From assembly GCF_019039035.1 (NCBI RefSeq), contig NZ_JAHNZT010000005.1:310001-374000 (forward strand): a DNA stretch of 64,000 nucleotides, given 5' to 3'. The first letter of the stretch is position 1; each line of letters starts with the position of its first letter. The translations under genes were made by a program, and so were the position numbers. Below, piece by piece: positions 43,583 to 53,933 of this stretch. The notes beneath the pieces are model-generated. The model did no database searches. It saw nothing but the letters and a program-made list of their open reading frames with translations, and was not told the origin of the DNA. The stretch is from Citreicoccus inhibens (lineage in GTDB: Bacteria; Myxococcota; Myxococcia; Myxococcales; Myxococcaceae).

Positions 43583-44561
43583 ACGAGTCCACCAGGAGCC
43601 GCTGCGCCGCGGCGGCCCGCTCGGTGGGGTCCGCGATGCTCGCCGTCAGCGCCTGTCGCTTCGCGCGAAACGCCGTGAGCTTGCGCTGCCACTCCGCGCG
43701 CTCCTGGTCGAGCGCCTCCAGTCGCGCGGTGGCCTCCGGTCCCTCGGTGGAGAGCCGGTACTGATGCAGGTCCTCGGCGCTGGCGCCCGCGGCGACCAAC
43801 TCCCGCTCCGCGGCCTGTTGCTTCAAGGGATGCAGGGCCTCCTGGCGGAGCGCGCGAAGGTCGGCGGGGAGCGTCTCCTCCAGGGCCTCGATGCGTCGCG
43901 CGCGCTCCTCCGAAGACAGCGTCGTGTCCTTCTCCAGTCGCATGCGCTGGAGCGCCACGGCGTCGTGCTGCTCGTCCTCGGCGAAGAACGCGTCCGCGAC
44001 CTCGGTGCCCAGGTGTTCGCGGCGCAAGCGGCGCACGGCATCCAGGCGTCCGGCGACGTCCTCCGGCCCGCTGCCCGCGGGGACCTCCAGCGTGCGCGCG
44101 GCCTGCCGATACGCCAGATAGTCGTCCAGCACCCGCAGGGCTTCATCCAGGGCGCTGGCCGGCAGCTTCGCCCGCATCGACGCGATGATGCGCGCGCGCA
44201 GCGACTCGGGGGACTCCTCCCCGGTGGCGGAGAGGTAGTAGTCGAACAGCCGCCGCACGTCCGCGGACAGCACCAGGTGGCCCGAGGCATCCACGCGCAG
44301 CGCCCCGTCCTCCGTGGTGTCCTGGAGCGAGCCGGGAACCGGCGGCGCCAAGGGCTCACCCGCTCCAGTCACCGCACCCATCGGAGCGGCAGCCCCCGGA
44401 CGCGCGGGGCGCCCCACGGTCGAGGAGGGAAGCCCGCTCGGGCCCGGCGCGGACTCGACCGGCTCTCGCACCTGCGCGGGCGGCGCGGTGCGCAGCAGCA
44501 GCGTGGCGGCGCCCGCGAGGACGATGAGCGCACCTCCCACGAGCATGGCGCGAGGCTTCAC
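43506..44561 (-). CDS. lifO: Lipase-specific foldase (Lif), membrane-anchored
   Basis: A 351-residue protein with an N-terminal membrane anchor (about 5-23), a Pro/Ala/Gly linker, then a helical foldase domain. The Lif family motif RxxFDYxLSA is present at residues 103-112 (RRLFDYYLSA), followed by TGEESPESLRARI. Lif proteins are steric chaperones that hold and fold the secreted lipase in the periplasm before type II secretion. It lies 82 bases after the lipase gene on the same strand, so the two form a lipA-lif operon as in Pseudomonas and Burkholderia. The C-terminus (DAAQAQQPTP) overlaps the PAP2 gene end by 77 bases. Confidence 0.92.
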   Translation of the reverse strand: MKPRAMLVGGALIVLAGAATLLLRTAPPAQVREPVESAPGPSGLPSSTVGRPARPGAAAPMGAVTGAGEPLAPPVPGSLQDTTEDGALRVDASGHLVLSADVRRLFDYYLSATGEESPESLRARIIASMRAKLPASALDEALRVLDDYLAYRQAARTLEVPAGSGPEDVAGRLDAVRRLRREHLGTEVADAFFAEDEQHDAVALQRMRLEKDTTLSSEERARRIEALEETLPADLRALRQEALHPLKQQAAERELVAAGASAEDLHQYRLSTEGPEATARLEALDQERAEWQRKLTAFRAKRQALTASIADPTERAAAAQRLLVDSFSPEERVRVQALDAMDAAQAQQPTP

Positions 44562-44643
44562 GGTGGTCGCTCCCCGGGCTGCGCGGAAGAGAAGGCGGGC
44601 GCGGCGGGCATGCTCCCGCGCCGCGCCCCACGGCGGAAGCGGA

Positions 44644-45651
<1,008 letters not shown>

Positions 45652-45801
45652 TCAACGGAACAGCCAGAAAATCTGTAAAGAACCCTCCATTCCGCTTTCT
45701 CCGGACAGGACCTCCATCCGCGTGCCCCTCCCCTCCGTTTGCGGTGTTTCTCCTGGTTCGTCTCGTCCGGGTCCGGCAGCCTCGCCGGGGACGAGGCCTG
45801 A

Positions 45802-47541
45802 ATGATTCGGGATTGGCTGGCGCGGCTGGGCGTGGGACGCGAGCGGGTGCCTGTCTTCTACGACGAGGCCTACCGGCTGCCGTTGTCCGCGGTGGAGTCC
45901 ACCGTGGGCATCGAGCCGCGCGGCGTGGACTTCACCACGTGGTACCTCCTGGAGTCGGGCGTGGTGCGCGCCGCGGACGTGCACCATCCGGAGCCGGTGT
46001 CCTACGGGCAACTCGCGCGGGTGCACGAGGCGCGCTACCTGGAGTCGCTTGGGCAGGCGGAGACGCTGGCGCGCATCTACGCGGCGGACCCGTCCGAGGT
46101 GCCGGTGGACACGCTGCTCGACAACGTGCGCCGGGTGTGTGGCGGCACGCTGGGCGCCGCGCGGCTGGCGCTGCTGCGCCGAGGTCCCGCGGTGAACATG
46201 GCGGGCGGCTTCCACCACGCGGGCCCGGACCGGGGTGGGGGCTTCTGCGCCGTCAATGACATCGCGGTGGCGCTCGCGGAGCTGCGCGCGGAGGGCTTCG
46301 ACGGGCGCGTGGCGGTGCTGGACCTGGACGCGCACCCACCGGATGGAACGGCCGCGTGTCTGGCGGGACACGAGCGCGTGTGGCTGGGCTCGGTGTCGGG
46401 CAGTGATTGGGGCGCGCTGCCCGTGGGCGTGGACGAGACCCGGGTGCCGGAGCCGTGTGACGACGCGACCTATGTCTCGCTGGTGGAGCGGCTGCTGTCG
46501 CGCATGCCGCGCTCGGACCTGACCTTCGTCATCGCGGGCGGGGACGTGCTCGCGGGAGATCGCTTCGGCCGGGTGGGGCTGACCCTCGAGGGCGCGCGCA
46601 AGCGAGACGTGGCGCTGGCGACCGCGCTGCGAGGGCGCCCCAGCGTGTGGCTGCCCGGAGGCGGTTACCACGCCGAGTCGTGGAAGGTGTTCGCCGGGAC
46701 GGTGCTGGTGTTGTCGGGGCTGGCGAGCCGGCGCATCACCGCGCGCTATGACCCGCTGAGCGCGCGCTTCCAGCGCATCGCCCACCTGCTGACGCAGGAA
46801 GGCAGCACGCCGATGGAGGAGCCGCTGACGCTGGAGGATTTGGAGGGCTCGCTCGGCGTCGCGACGGACACGCGGCCCCGCGTGCTCGGCTACTACACGG
46901 CGCAGGCGGTGGAGTACGCGCTGTTCCGCTATGGCCTCTTGTCGCACGTGGAGCGCTTGGGCTACCGCCGGCTGCGCGTTGACGTGAGCGCGACGGGCGC
47001 GGGTGACCGCATCAAGGTGCTGGGGTACGCGGCGGGCCAGGAGCACCTGCTGACGGACTGCGTGCTGGAGCGCCGGCGCTTGGGCGGCGAGGACTTCCTC
47101 TTCGTCAACTGGCTGAGCCTGCGCCACCCGCGCGCCCGCTTCAGCGATCTGCGTCCCCAGCTCCCCGGCCAGGAGGTGCCGGGCCTGGGGCTGGGCCGCG
47201 AGGCGACGGAGATGCTGCTCACCATGGCGACGCGGCTGGGGTTGGCGGGCGTGGCGTTCCGCCCCATGTGGTTCCACCTGGCCGTGGTGGCGCGCGCCCG
47301 CTTCCGCTTCCTGGACTCCGCGCGCCAGGGGCGCTTCGAGGCGCTCCAGCGCGACCTGAGAACCCTGCCGCTGGTGGAGGCCACGCGGGCGCTGGCGGAG
47401 GGGCGGGTGCGCCTGTTGGGCGAGCCGTACCTCTGGGAGCCGGACGACATGGTGTCCCGGCTCATGCCCGGGCAGGACGACAGCGCCACCATCGCCGCCG
47501 AGCGCGAGCGCTGCCACTTCACAGTGGAGGCCGGGGACTGA
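45802..47541 (+). CDS. Histone-deacetylase-family hydrolase with extra C-terminal domain
   Basis: Residues 1-310 form an HDAC-like domain: tandem His138/His139 in GGFHHAGP, zinc ligands Asp176 and His178 in DLDAHPPDGT, Asp248 in AGGDVLAGDRFG, and Tyr289 in PGGGYHAESW. The second-shell HH of most bacterial HDACs (DVDVHHGDG) is changed to HPP. A C-terminal part of about 270 residues (310-579) with GLLSHVERLGYRRLRVDVSATGAGD, then VEATRALAEGRVRLLGEPYLWEPDDM, has no function I can name. HDAC-like enzymes in bacteria deacetylate polyamines or other acetylated small molecules. ATG at 45802 follows GACGAGG. The acyltransferase gene follows 44 bases later, so acetyl transfer and removal may be linked here. 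Confidence 0.9.
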   Translation: MIRDWLARLGVGRERVPVFYDEAYRLPLSAVESTVGIEPRGVDFTTWYLLESGVVRAADVHHPEPVSYGQLARVHEARYLESLGQAETLARIYAADPSEVPVDTLLDNVRRVCGGTLGAARLALLRRGPAVNMAGGFHHAGPDRGGGFCAVNDIAVALAELRAEGFDGRVAVLDLDAHPPDGTAACLAGHERVWLGSVSGSDWGALPVGVDETRVPEPCDDATYVSLVERLLSRMPRSDLTFVIAGGDVLAGDRFGRVGLTLEGARKRDVALATALRGRPSVWLPGGGYHAESWKVFAGTVLVLSGLASRRITARYDPLSARFQRIAHLLTQEGSTPMEEPLTLEDLEGSLGVATDTRPRVLGYYTAQAVEYALFRYGLLSHVERLGYRRLRVDVSATGAGDRIKVLGYAAGQEHLLTDCVLERRRLGGEDFLFVNWLSLRHPRARFSDLRPQLPGQEVPGLGLGREATEMLLTMATRLGLAGVAFRPMWFHLAVVARARFRFLDSARQGRFEALQRDLRTLPLVEATRALAEGRVRLLGEPYLWEPDDMVSRLMPGQDDSATIAAERERCHFTVEAGD

Positions 47542-47585
47542 CGGCGGCGTGTCCCGCGCCGCGAGCGCCATGGTAGGCAGGCCGC

Positions 47586-48245
47586 GTGGACCTCGATGCG
47601 CGCCGACGTGAGCAGCACAAGCAGCGGCTGTCCTGGATGCCCTGGCTGTACTTCGTCCTCAAGCCGCGCCACCGCGGGTGGGCCGAGGCGTGGCAGCGCG
47701 AGGTGCAGGACCACCTGCGCGAGATGGAGACGGTGGAGATCGCCGAGGGGTGTTTCATCGCGCCCCAGGCGCGCATCTTCGCCGAGCTGGGGCGCACGGT
47801 GCGCCTGGCACCCGGGTGCAGTATCGCGGCGGAGGCGTTCGTGCATGGGCCGGTGGAGCTGGGCCCCGGCGTGAGCATCAACGCGCGGGCGAGCCTGGAT
47901 GGCGGCGCGGCGGGCATCCGCATCGGCGCGGGCTCGCGCATCGCCACCGGGGCGACGCTCTACGCCTTCGACCACGGCATGGCGCCGGACCGGCCCGTGC
48001 GCGAGCAGCCCGTCACCTCGCGCGGCATCGTGATCGGCTCGGACGTCTGGGTGGGCGCGAACGCGGGAATCACGGATGGCGTCACCGTGGGAGACCACGC
48101 GGTGGTGGGCATGGGCGCCATCGTCACGCGGGATGTGCCGGAGTGGGCCATCGTGGGGGGCGTGCCGGCGCGGGTGCTGGGAGACCGGCGCGACCTGCCC
48201 CGTTCCGGGGCCCCTGGAGGGTGGGAACCGCCCGACGGCAAGTGA
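47586..48245 (+). CDS. Left-handed beta-helix acyltransferase
   Basis: GTG at 47586 gives 219 residues. After a helical N-terminus of about 50 residues the chain is built of hexapeptide repeats ([LIV]-G-x4) forming a left-handed beta-helix, for example IGAGSRIATGATL and IGSDVWVGANAGITDGVTVGDHAVVGMGAIVTRDV. The catalytic His of this family would be in YAFDHGM. Such enzymes transfer acetyl or other acyl groups to sugars or antibiotics. It follows the HDAC-like gene by 44 bases on the same strand. The acceptor is not evident. Confidence 0.88.
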   Translation: MDLDARRREQHKQRLSWMPWLYFVLKPRHRGWAEAWQREVQDHLREMETVEIAEGCFIAPQARIFAELGRTVRLAPGCSIAAEAFVHGPVELGPGVSINARASLDGGAAGIRIGAGSRIATGATLYAFDHGMAPDRPVREQPVTSRGIVIGSDVWVGANAGITDGVTVGDHAVVGMGAIVTRDVPEWAIVGGVPARVLGDRRDLPRSGAPGGWEPPDGK

Positions 48246-48261
48246 ACCACCCCCCCATCCA

Positions 48262-48291
48262 TTGACTTGGCAACATTCGCGGGACTTATGC
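48262..48291 (+). promoter_or_regulatory. Candidate sigma-70 promoter before the PAS-GAF kinase
   Basis: TTGACT (48262-48267) and TTATGC (48286-48291) with an 18-base spacer lie in a relatively AT-rich spot about 100 bases upstream of the kinase start. Weak -10 match. Confidence 0.4.
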
Positions 48292-48321
48292 TTCGGGCGA
48301 GGTTTCTCGGGACGGGGAACA

Positions 48322-48337
48322 CGGCCTGTGTAGGCCG
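48322..48337 (+). other. Hairpin in the leader of the PAS-GAF kinase
   Basis: CGGCCT-GTGT-AGGCCG, a perfect 6-base stem with a 4-base loop, lies between the candidate promoter and the start codon at 48393. It may stabilise the leader; no known riboswitch. Confidence 0.35.
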
Positions 48338-48392
48338 ACGGTGACGGGCGGAAGTGGGATTTCGCATCCCAGGCCCAGGGGAGGAGACCGCG

Positions 48393-50534
48393 GTGTCGCA
48401 GGAGCAGCGCGAGACAGGGCGCTTCGAGTCGTCCGGCGATAGGCCGGAGCCTTTTTGCACGGGCTGTGCGCGCGCTGTCGCGCCTGATGCCTTGAATGAG
48501 CCCGCGGCGCGAGTTCGCGCCCACTTATCCTCGGCGCTGCTGCGCGAGGTCATCTTCGAACTGGATGGCGACGGGCGGCTGGGCTTCGTCGGCATTCCCT
48601 GGGAGCACCTGGTGGGCTCGCCCGCGGCGCTCTGGCAGGGCCGGCCGCTGGTGGAGATTTTCGACCCGGAGGACCGCGACACGGCGCGCGCGTTGCTGGA
48701 GGCGGCGCGCACGCGCGCCCCGCTGCCGGTGCGCCGCGAGCTGCGCCTGGACGGCGGCGTGGGCGTGCGCTGGGTGGAGCTGTCCGCCACGGGCGTGCCC
48801 GGGGGCGCGGGCGACGTGGTGGGCACCCTGGTGGATGTCACCGCGCGCCGCCGCGCCGAGGACGCCGCCACCACCCGAGAGCGCTACCTGGAGGCCGTGG
48901 TGGAGGTGCAGCGGCGCCTGCTCGCGCCCGAGCCCTCCGGCGCGCTGTATGACGCCATCCTGGAGCCGCTGGGCCAGGTCTCCGGGGCCAGCCGGGCCTA
49001 TGTCTTCGAGTTCCACCGCGACAACCAGGGCCGCCTGCTCCAGTCCCAGCGCGCCGAGTGGTGCGCCCCGGGCATCTCGCGCGAGCTGGACAATCCGGAC
49101 ACGCAGAACTTCCCCGTGGACGAGTCCTTCCGCGCCGAGCAGTCCGTGCGGCTGTGGCGCGGCGAGGCGGTGCAGGGCGTGCCCTGGGACTTCGCGCCCG
49201 GCATCGCGCCGGTGTTGGCGGAGCAGGGCATTCAATCGCTGCTGATTCTACCCCTGTGGGTGCACGGCGAGCTGTTTGGCTTCATCGGCTTTGACAACTG
49301 CGACGGCGGGCGCGCGTGGTCGCCCATGGAGGTCAACCTCCTGTCCGGCGCGGCCGGCGCGCTGTCGCTGGCCCTGGAGCAGCGTACCGCGGACGCGTTG
49401 CGCGTGCGCACCGAGGCCACCCTGCGCCGGACCGAAGCGGGCTTCCACCTGCTCATCGAGGGCTTCCCGGATCCGGTGGTCGTGCACGCGGCGGGCGGTA
49501 CGCTCTTGTCCGCCAATCCGGCCATGGTGCTCTACCTGGGCTATCAGGATCCGGCGGAGCTACTCGGCCGCAACCTGCTGGAGCTGGTGCGCCCCGAGGA
49601 CCGCGAGGCGGCGCGGCGCCACTTGAGCGAGGCGCAGGACGGCTCGCTGGCGGCCCGCGCGCAGGAAGTGCCGCTGCAGTGCCGGGATGGCTCGGTGGTG
49701 GTGGCGGACCTGGTGACGCTGGGCGTGCTCTTCGACGGCGCGCCCGCTCGCGTCACCGTCGCGCGCGACTTCACCGAGCGCAAGCGCGTGCAGGCCCAGC
49801 TCATGCTGGGGGACCGCATGGCCTCCATGGGCATGCTCGCGGCGGGCATCGCGCACGAGCTGAACAACCCGCTGGCCTACGTGCTGTCCAACCTGGAGTT
49901 CCTCAACCGGGCCCTCGGGGGACTTCCCCGCGCGCTGGCGGTGGAGGACCTGGTGGAGTGCCGCCAGGTGCTGGACGACGCGCGCGACGGCGCCGAGCGC
50001 ATGCGGCAGATTGTCCGCCAGCTCAAGGTCTTCTCGCGCGTGGACGACGCGCACGAGGAGCCGGTGGACGTGCACCGCGTGCTGGACTCGGTGACGCAGA
50101 TGGCGGCCAGCGAGATTCGCCCGCGCGCGCGGCTGGTGAAGGAGTACGGCGCGGTGCCGCCCGTGCGGGGCAACGAGGGCAAGCTGTTCCAGGTGTTCCT
50201 CAACCTCGTCATCAACGCGGCGCACTCCATCGACGAGGGGCGGATGGAGGCGAACGAGATTCGCCTCGTCACCCGCGAGGACGCGCAGGGCCGGGTGCTG
50301 GTGGACGTGCGCGACACGGGCCGGGGCATCGCGCCCGAGCACCTGCGCCGCATCTTCGACCCCTTCTTCACCACCAAGGCCCCGGGGTTGGGCACGGGCC
50401 TGGGCCTGTCCATCTGCGACACCATCGTCCGCGCGTTGGGCGGCCTCATCACGGTGGAGTCCGCGCTCGGAGTGGGCACGACTTTCCGCGTGGTGCTGGA
50501 GTCCGCCGCGTCTCACGCCGTGCGCGTGGCGTAG
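48393..50534 (+). CDS. PAS-GAF-PAS sensor histidine kinase
   Basis: GTG at 48393 follows GGGGAGGAG; the longer frame from 48354 is not used. The 713-residue cytoplasmic protein has a PAS domain (about 45-165, ending DVTARRRAED), a GAF domain (about 175-345, with LLILPLWVHGELFGFIGFDN), a second PAS (about 365-475, ending DFTERKRVQAQL), HisKA with phosphorylated His in IAHELNNPLAYVLSN, and an ATPase domain (INAAHSIDEGR, DTGRGI, GTGLGLSICDTIV). This is the NtrB-like HELNNP subclass, typical of kinases that feed sigma-54 activators. No cognate regulator is adjacent. A short N-terminal Cys pair (FCTGCAR, about 22-26) could bind metal. Confidence 0.92.
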   Translation: MSQEQRETGRFESSGDRPEPFCTGCARAVAPDALNEPAARVRAHLSSALLREVIFELDGDGRLGFVGIPWEHLVGSPAALWQGRPLVEIFDPEDRDTARALLEAARTRAPLPVRRELRLDGGVGVRWVELSATGVPGGAGDVVGTLVDVTARRRAEDAATTRERYLEAVVEVQRRLLAPEPSGALYDAILEPLGQVSGASRAYVFEFHRDNQGRLLQSQRAEWCAPGISRELDNPDTQNFPVDESFRAEQSVRLWRGEAVQGVPWDFAPGIAPVLAEQGIQSLLILPLWVHGELFGFIGFDNCDGGRAWSPMEVNLLSGAAGALSLALEQRTADALRVRTEATLRRTEAGFHLLIEGFPDPVVVHAAGGTLLSANPAMVLYLGYQDPAELLGRNLLELVRPEDREAARRHLSEAQDGSLAARAQEVPLQCRDGSVVVADLVTLGVLFDGAPARVTVARDFTERKRVQAQLMLGDRMASMGMLAAGIAHELNNPLAYVLSNLEFLNRALGGLPRALAVEDLVECRQVLDDARDGAERMRQIVRQLKVFSRVDDAHEEPVDVHRVLDSVTQMAASEIRPRARLVKEYGAVPPVRGNEGKLFQVFLNLVINAAHSIDEGRMEANEIRLVTREDAQGRVLVDVRDTGRGIAPEHLRRIFDPFFTTKAPGLGTGLGLSICDTIVRALGGLITVESALGVGTTFRVVLESAASHAVRVA

Positions 50535-50687
50535 CCGTCACCCGCGGTCGCACCGGGGCCGCGCCCTCGGGGGCCGGGTCATTGTGACGCTCACGACGCG
50601 TGGCGCGCGCGCCCCTGTCCGAGCAGATCCTCCGTGGCCACCTTCGCGTGCGACGAAGGGGCCGTCCCCCTGGCCCCGGAGGATGCC

Positions 50688-52745
50688 ATGCGCACACACT
50701 TCGTCGGACTCTGCCCGGCGCTCAGTCTCCTGCTCTGCGGGCTGGCGGCCGTGAGCCATGCCGCGCCGCTCACGTCGTCGGGCCCCGCGGAGTCGCCGTG
50801 CGCGGGCTCGACGCAGTTCCTCGTGGGCGCCGCCCTCTCCGACATCACCGGCCCGGCCGCGGAGGTGGGGATGATGGGCTACGCGCAGGTGGCCCAGAAG
50901 ACGGCGGGCATCCACATCCGCCTGCGCTCTCGCGCGTTCGTCATCGCGTCGCCGTGCAATGGCAAGCGCGTGGTGTTCGTCAGCGCGGACCTGGGGATGG
51001 TGTTCCAGGCGGTGAAGCAGCAAGTGGTGGAGCGGCTGCGCGCGCGCTTCGGGGACCTGTACACGGAGGACAACGTCCTCTTGAGCGCCACGCACACGCA
51101 TTCGGGGCCGGGTGGCTACTCGCACTACACGCTCTACAACCTCACCACGTTCGGCTTCGTGCCGCAGAACTTCGAGGCCATCGTCTCGGGCATCGTGGAC
51201 TCCATCTCCCGCGCGCACGCGCGGCTGGCCCCCGGCACGCTGCGGCTGGCGGCGGGGGAGTTGCTCGGGGCCAGTCGCAACCGCTCCCCGCTGGCCTACC
51301 AGCTCAACCCGCCCGAGGAGCGCGAGCGCTACACCACGGATGTGGACACGCGCATGACGCTGCTGCGCCTGACGCGGACGGACGGCAAGGAGGTGGGGCT
51401 CATCGACTGGTTCGCCGTGCACGCCACGTCCATGGGCAACGAGAACCACTTCATCAGCGGGGACAACAAGGGGCTGGCCTCGTACCTCTTCGAGTTGGAG
51501 CGAGGCACGCGCTACACGCCGGACTCGGACTCGTTCGTCGCCGCGTTCGCCAACGCCAACGAAGGAGACTCCTCGCCCAACGTGCTGGGCGGCACCCACG
51601 GTGGTGGCGCGGACGACTTCGAGGACACGGAGCTGTCCGCGCGCAAGCAGCACGACTTCGCCTTGCGGCTGTGGCTGGAGGCGCGCACGCCCGTCACCGG
51701 AGGCGTGGACTACCGGCACGTGCACGTGAAGATGGATGCGGTGGACGTGGCGCCAGCGTTCGCGGATGGCACGCCGCATCGCACGTGTCCGGCCGCCATC
51801 GGGCTGTCCATGCTCGCGGGCGCCGAGGACGGCCCGGGCTTCGGCAGCGAGGGCGCGTCCTGCGCCACCGTGCACGCGCTGTGGAGTCAGTTCACCTGCG
51901 CGGCCGTGACCACGCCCTGTCAGGCGGAGAAGCCCATCGTGTTGGAGATGGGCAGCATGCGGCCCTACCCCTGGACGCCCGAGGTGTTGCCCTTGCAGTT
52001 GGTCACCTTGGGCAACGTGGCGCTGGTGGCGGTGCCTTTCGAGCTGACGACCATGTCGGGACGCCGGCTGCGACAGACGGTGGCGGCGCGGCTGGCTCCG
52101 ATGGGAGTGACCGAGGTCGTCATCGCGGGGTTGTCGAACGCGTACTCGGGCTACGTCGCCACGCGGGAGGAGTACGCGCGGCAGGACTACGAGGGCGCCT
52201 CCACGCACTTTGGCCCGTGGACGCTGGCGGCCTTGCAGCAGGGCTTTGACGGGCTGGCCTCCGCGCTGCGCGACAGCCGGACGCTGGCGCCCGGGCCCAC
52301 GCCGCGCGACCTGCGCGCCGCGGTGGTGGGGCTCCAGCCCGGGGTGATGTTCGACGACAAGCTCCTGTGGGTGGACTTCGGTCAGGTCATCACGGATGCG
52401 AAGCCCGCCGCGACGCGGGGAGACACGGTGACCGTCACGTTCTGGGGCGGCCACCCGCGCAACGACCTGAAGCTCGGTGGCACGTACATGCGGGTGCAGC
52501 GCCGCATGTATGACGGCACCTGGGTGGACGTGGCCTATGACTGGGATTGGGAGACGAAGTACCACTGGGAACGCGAGAACTGCGTGCCCACGCTGGGCTG
52601 CTCCCGCGTCACCGTGAGTTGGCGCATCCCCCTCGACACGGCGCCGGGCATCTACCGGCTCATGCACGAGGGGGATTGGAAGTCGGGATGGGACGGGCGC
52701 GTGCGGCCCTACACCGGCACGTCCCGCTCGTTCACCGTGCGCTGA
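50688..52745 (+). CDS. Neutral/alkaline ceramidase
   Basis: ATG at 50688 with GGAGG upstream starts a 685-residue secreted enzyme (signal cleavage near SHAA). It shows the neutral ceramidase pattern through its length: GAALSDITGPAAEVGMMGYA, the zinc-binding ATHTHSGPGG, the catalytic Ser257 in FISGDNKGLASY, and NAYSGYVATREEYARQDYEGAST further on, then a C-terminal Ig-like domain. It cleaves the amide bond of ceramide to sphingosine and fatty acid with zinc. Myxobacteria make and contain ceramides and sphingolipids, and the enzyme may also act on host or prey lipids. A stem-loop is not visible at its end; the collagen-like gene ends 3 bases away on the opposite strand. Confidence 0.93.
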   Translation: MRTHFVGLCPALSLLLCGLAAVSHAAPLTSSGPAESPCAGSTQFLVGAALSDITGPAAEVGMMGYAQVAQKTAGIHIRLRSRAFVIASPCNGKRVVFVSADLGMVFQAVKQQVVERLRARFGDLYTEDNVLLSATHTHSGPGGYSHYTLYNLTTFGFVPQNFEAIVSGIVDSISRAHARLAPGTLRLAAGELLGASRNRSPLAYQLNPPEERERYTTDVDTRMTLLRLTRTDGKEVGLIDWFAVHATSMGNENHFISGDNKGLASYLFELERGTRYTPDSDSFVAAFANANEGDSSPNVLGGTHGGGADDFEDTELSARKQHDFALRLWLEARTPVTGGVDYRHVHVKMDAVDVAPAFADGTPHRTCPAAIGLSMLAGAEDGPGFGSEGASCATVHALWSQFTCAAVTTPCQAEKPIVLEMGSMRPYPWTPEVLPLQLVTLGNVALVAVPFELTTMSGRRLRQTVAARLAPMGVTEVVIAGLSNAYSGYVATREEYARQDYEGASTHFGPWTLAALQQGFDGLASALRDSRTLAPGPTPRDLRAAVVGLQPGVMFDDKLLWVDFGQVITDAKPAATRGDTVTVTFWGGHPRNDLKLGGTYMRVQRRMYDGTWVDVAYDWDWETKYHWERENCVPTLGCSRVTVSWRIPLDTAPGIYRLMHEGDWKSGWDGRVRPYTGTSRSFTVR

Positions 52746-52748
52746 GCC

Positions 52749-53909
52749 TCAGGGCTCGCACAGACAGCAGATGCCGTCGGTGCCCAGGTACTCGCAATAC
52801 ATGACGGTCCCTTGGTTGGATGTGATTTGACAGCCATCGGGATTGGAGAGGGTCTGGGCCTTCACGCCGGCCTTTCCGCAGTAGGTGGCGCAGCTTGCGC
52901 CAGCCGGGGCGGCGGGGAGCTGCTTGCAGACCGCGAAGCGGCCGAACGCGTCGGGGGAGTCCGAACCCCGCTGGCCCGGAGGGCCCTGGTTGCCGATAGG
53001 CCCCTCGGCACCATTGTGGCCATCCGCGCCGCGGGGCCCATCCGGTCCTTGGGGGCCCTCGGGTCCCTGGAGGGGGACCTGCGCGCCGTTGACGAAGACG
53101 TCGCCGGTGTTGGCCACGCGGAACCGGGCCGAGCCCCCTACGACGCTGGAGGCGCGCAGCAGGTCACCTCCGCCCGTGTTGATGAACAGTCCTCCCGTGC
53201 CCGCGGCGGAGGCGGCGCGGCCCTCGATGCCCGCGGCGGCGCCGGAGGTCGCGCTGGCGCTGGCGAGGACGGCCTTGCCCGCGGTGCTGGGCGTGGTGAC
53301 GCTGACGATGGGCCGGGTCGTCGTCGTGGACGCGCTGGAGAAGGTGGCCGCGGACGCCAACCCGTTGCCAATCACGTTGAGCGCCGGCTGGTCTCCGATG
53401 GGAAGGCCCAGGTCGCTGTGGGCCTGGTCTCCCACGAGGGTGAGGCTGGGCGCGTCGCTGGTACCCACGACGCTGGCGAGCGGTGCCAGCGTCAGCGCGA
53501 AGGCGGAGGCATGCAGGGGCGTGCGAGTGCCCACCTCCGCGGTGCCCCCGTTGGGCAGGAACGCGACATAGACATTGGCGCGCCCCGCGAGGACGTTGGG
53601 AGCGATGCCTCCGCTGGTGTTGGCCCCCAACTTGACGGCGAAGGTCTGTGACGTGACCACGACGGACTGCGTCTCCTGGAAGAGGACGCTGCCCGCGCCC
53701 ACCGTGGGCGAGTCATACAGGCGAAAGACGAGCGAGACGGTGCCATTGGCCTGTCCGGGGTAGCTCCCGGAGAAGGGCACCATGTTGGCGTTGGACAGGG
53801 TGAAGGGGGGCGGCGTGGTCGTTCCGCCTCCCGGGTCGCCGGAGGCGGCGAGCGCAGGGGGGGCGAGGACCAGTCCGAGTCCGAGGATGAAGGCGCGAGA
53901 GAGTCTCAT
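52749..53909 (-). CDS. Secreted protein with collagen-like Gly-X-Y tract (paralog 1)
   Basis: A 386-residue exported protein (signal cleavage after PPALAA) with GGAGG before its ATG. Parts: N-terminal Gly/Thr/Pro segment; a beta-strand domain (about 45-150: NGTVSLVFRLYDSPTVGAGSVLFQETQSVVV); a Ser/Thr/Ala-rich repetitive stretch (about 150-260); TGDVFVNG (about 275); a collagen-like run of about twelve Gly-X-Y triplets (GPEGPQGPDGPRGADGHNG onward, about 285-325); and a Cys-rich tail ending YLGTDGICCLCEP. It is the sister of the following gene (about half identical by eye) 24 bases away, so the pair arose by tandem duplication. The fold suggests a trimeric fibrous surface protein. Confidence 0.85.
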   Translation of the reverse strand: MRLSRAFILGLGLVLAPPALAASGDPGGGTTTPPPFTLSNANMVPFSGSYPGQANGTVSLVFRLYDSPTVGAGSVLFQETQSVVVTSQTFAVKLGANTSGGIAPNVLAGRANVYVAFLPNGGTAEVGTRTPLHASAFALTLAPLASVVGTSDAPSLTLVGDQAHSDLGLPIGDQPALNVIGNGLASAATFSSASTTTTRPIVSVTTPSTAGKAVLASASATSGAAAGIEGRAASAAGTGGLFINTGGGDLLRASSVVGGSARFRVANTGDVFVNGAQVPLQGPEGPQGPDGPRGADGHNGAEGPIGNQGPPGQRGSDSPDAFGRFAVCKQLPAAPAGASCATYCGKAGVKAQTLSNPDGCQITSNQGTVMYCEYLGTDGICCLCEP

Positions 53910-53933
53910 GACATTCCTCCGTGGGACGCGGAC

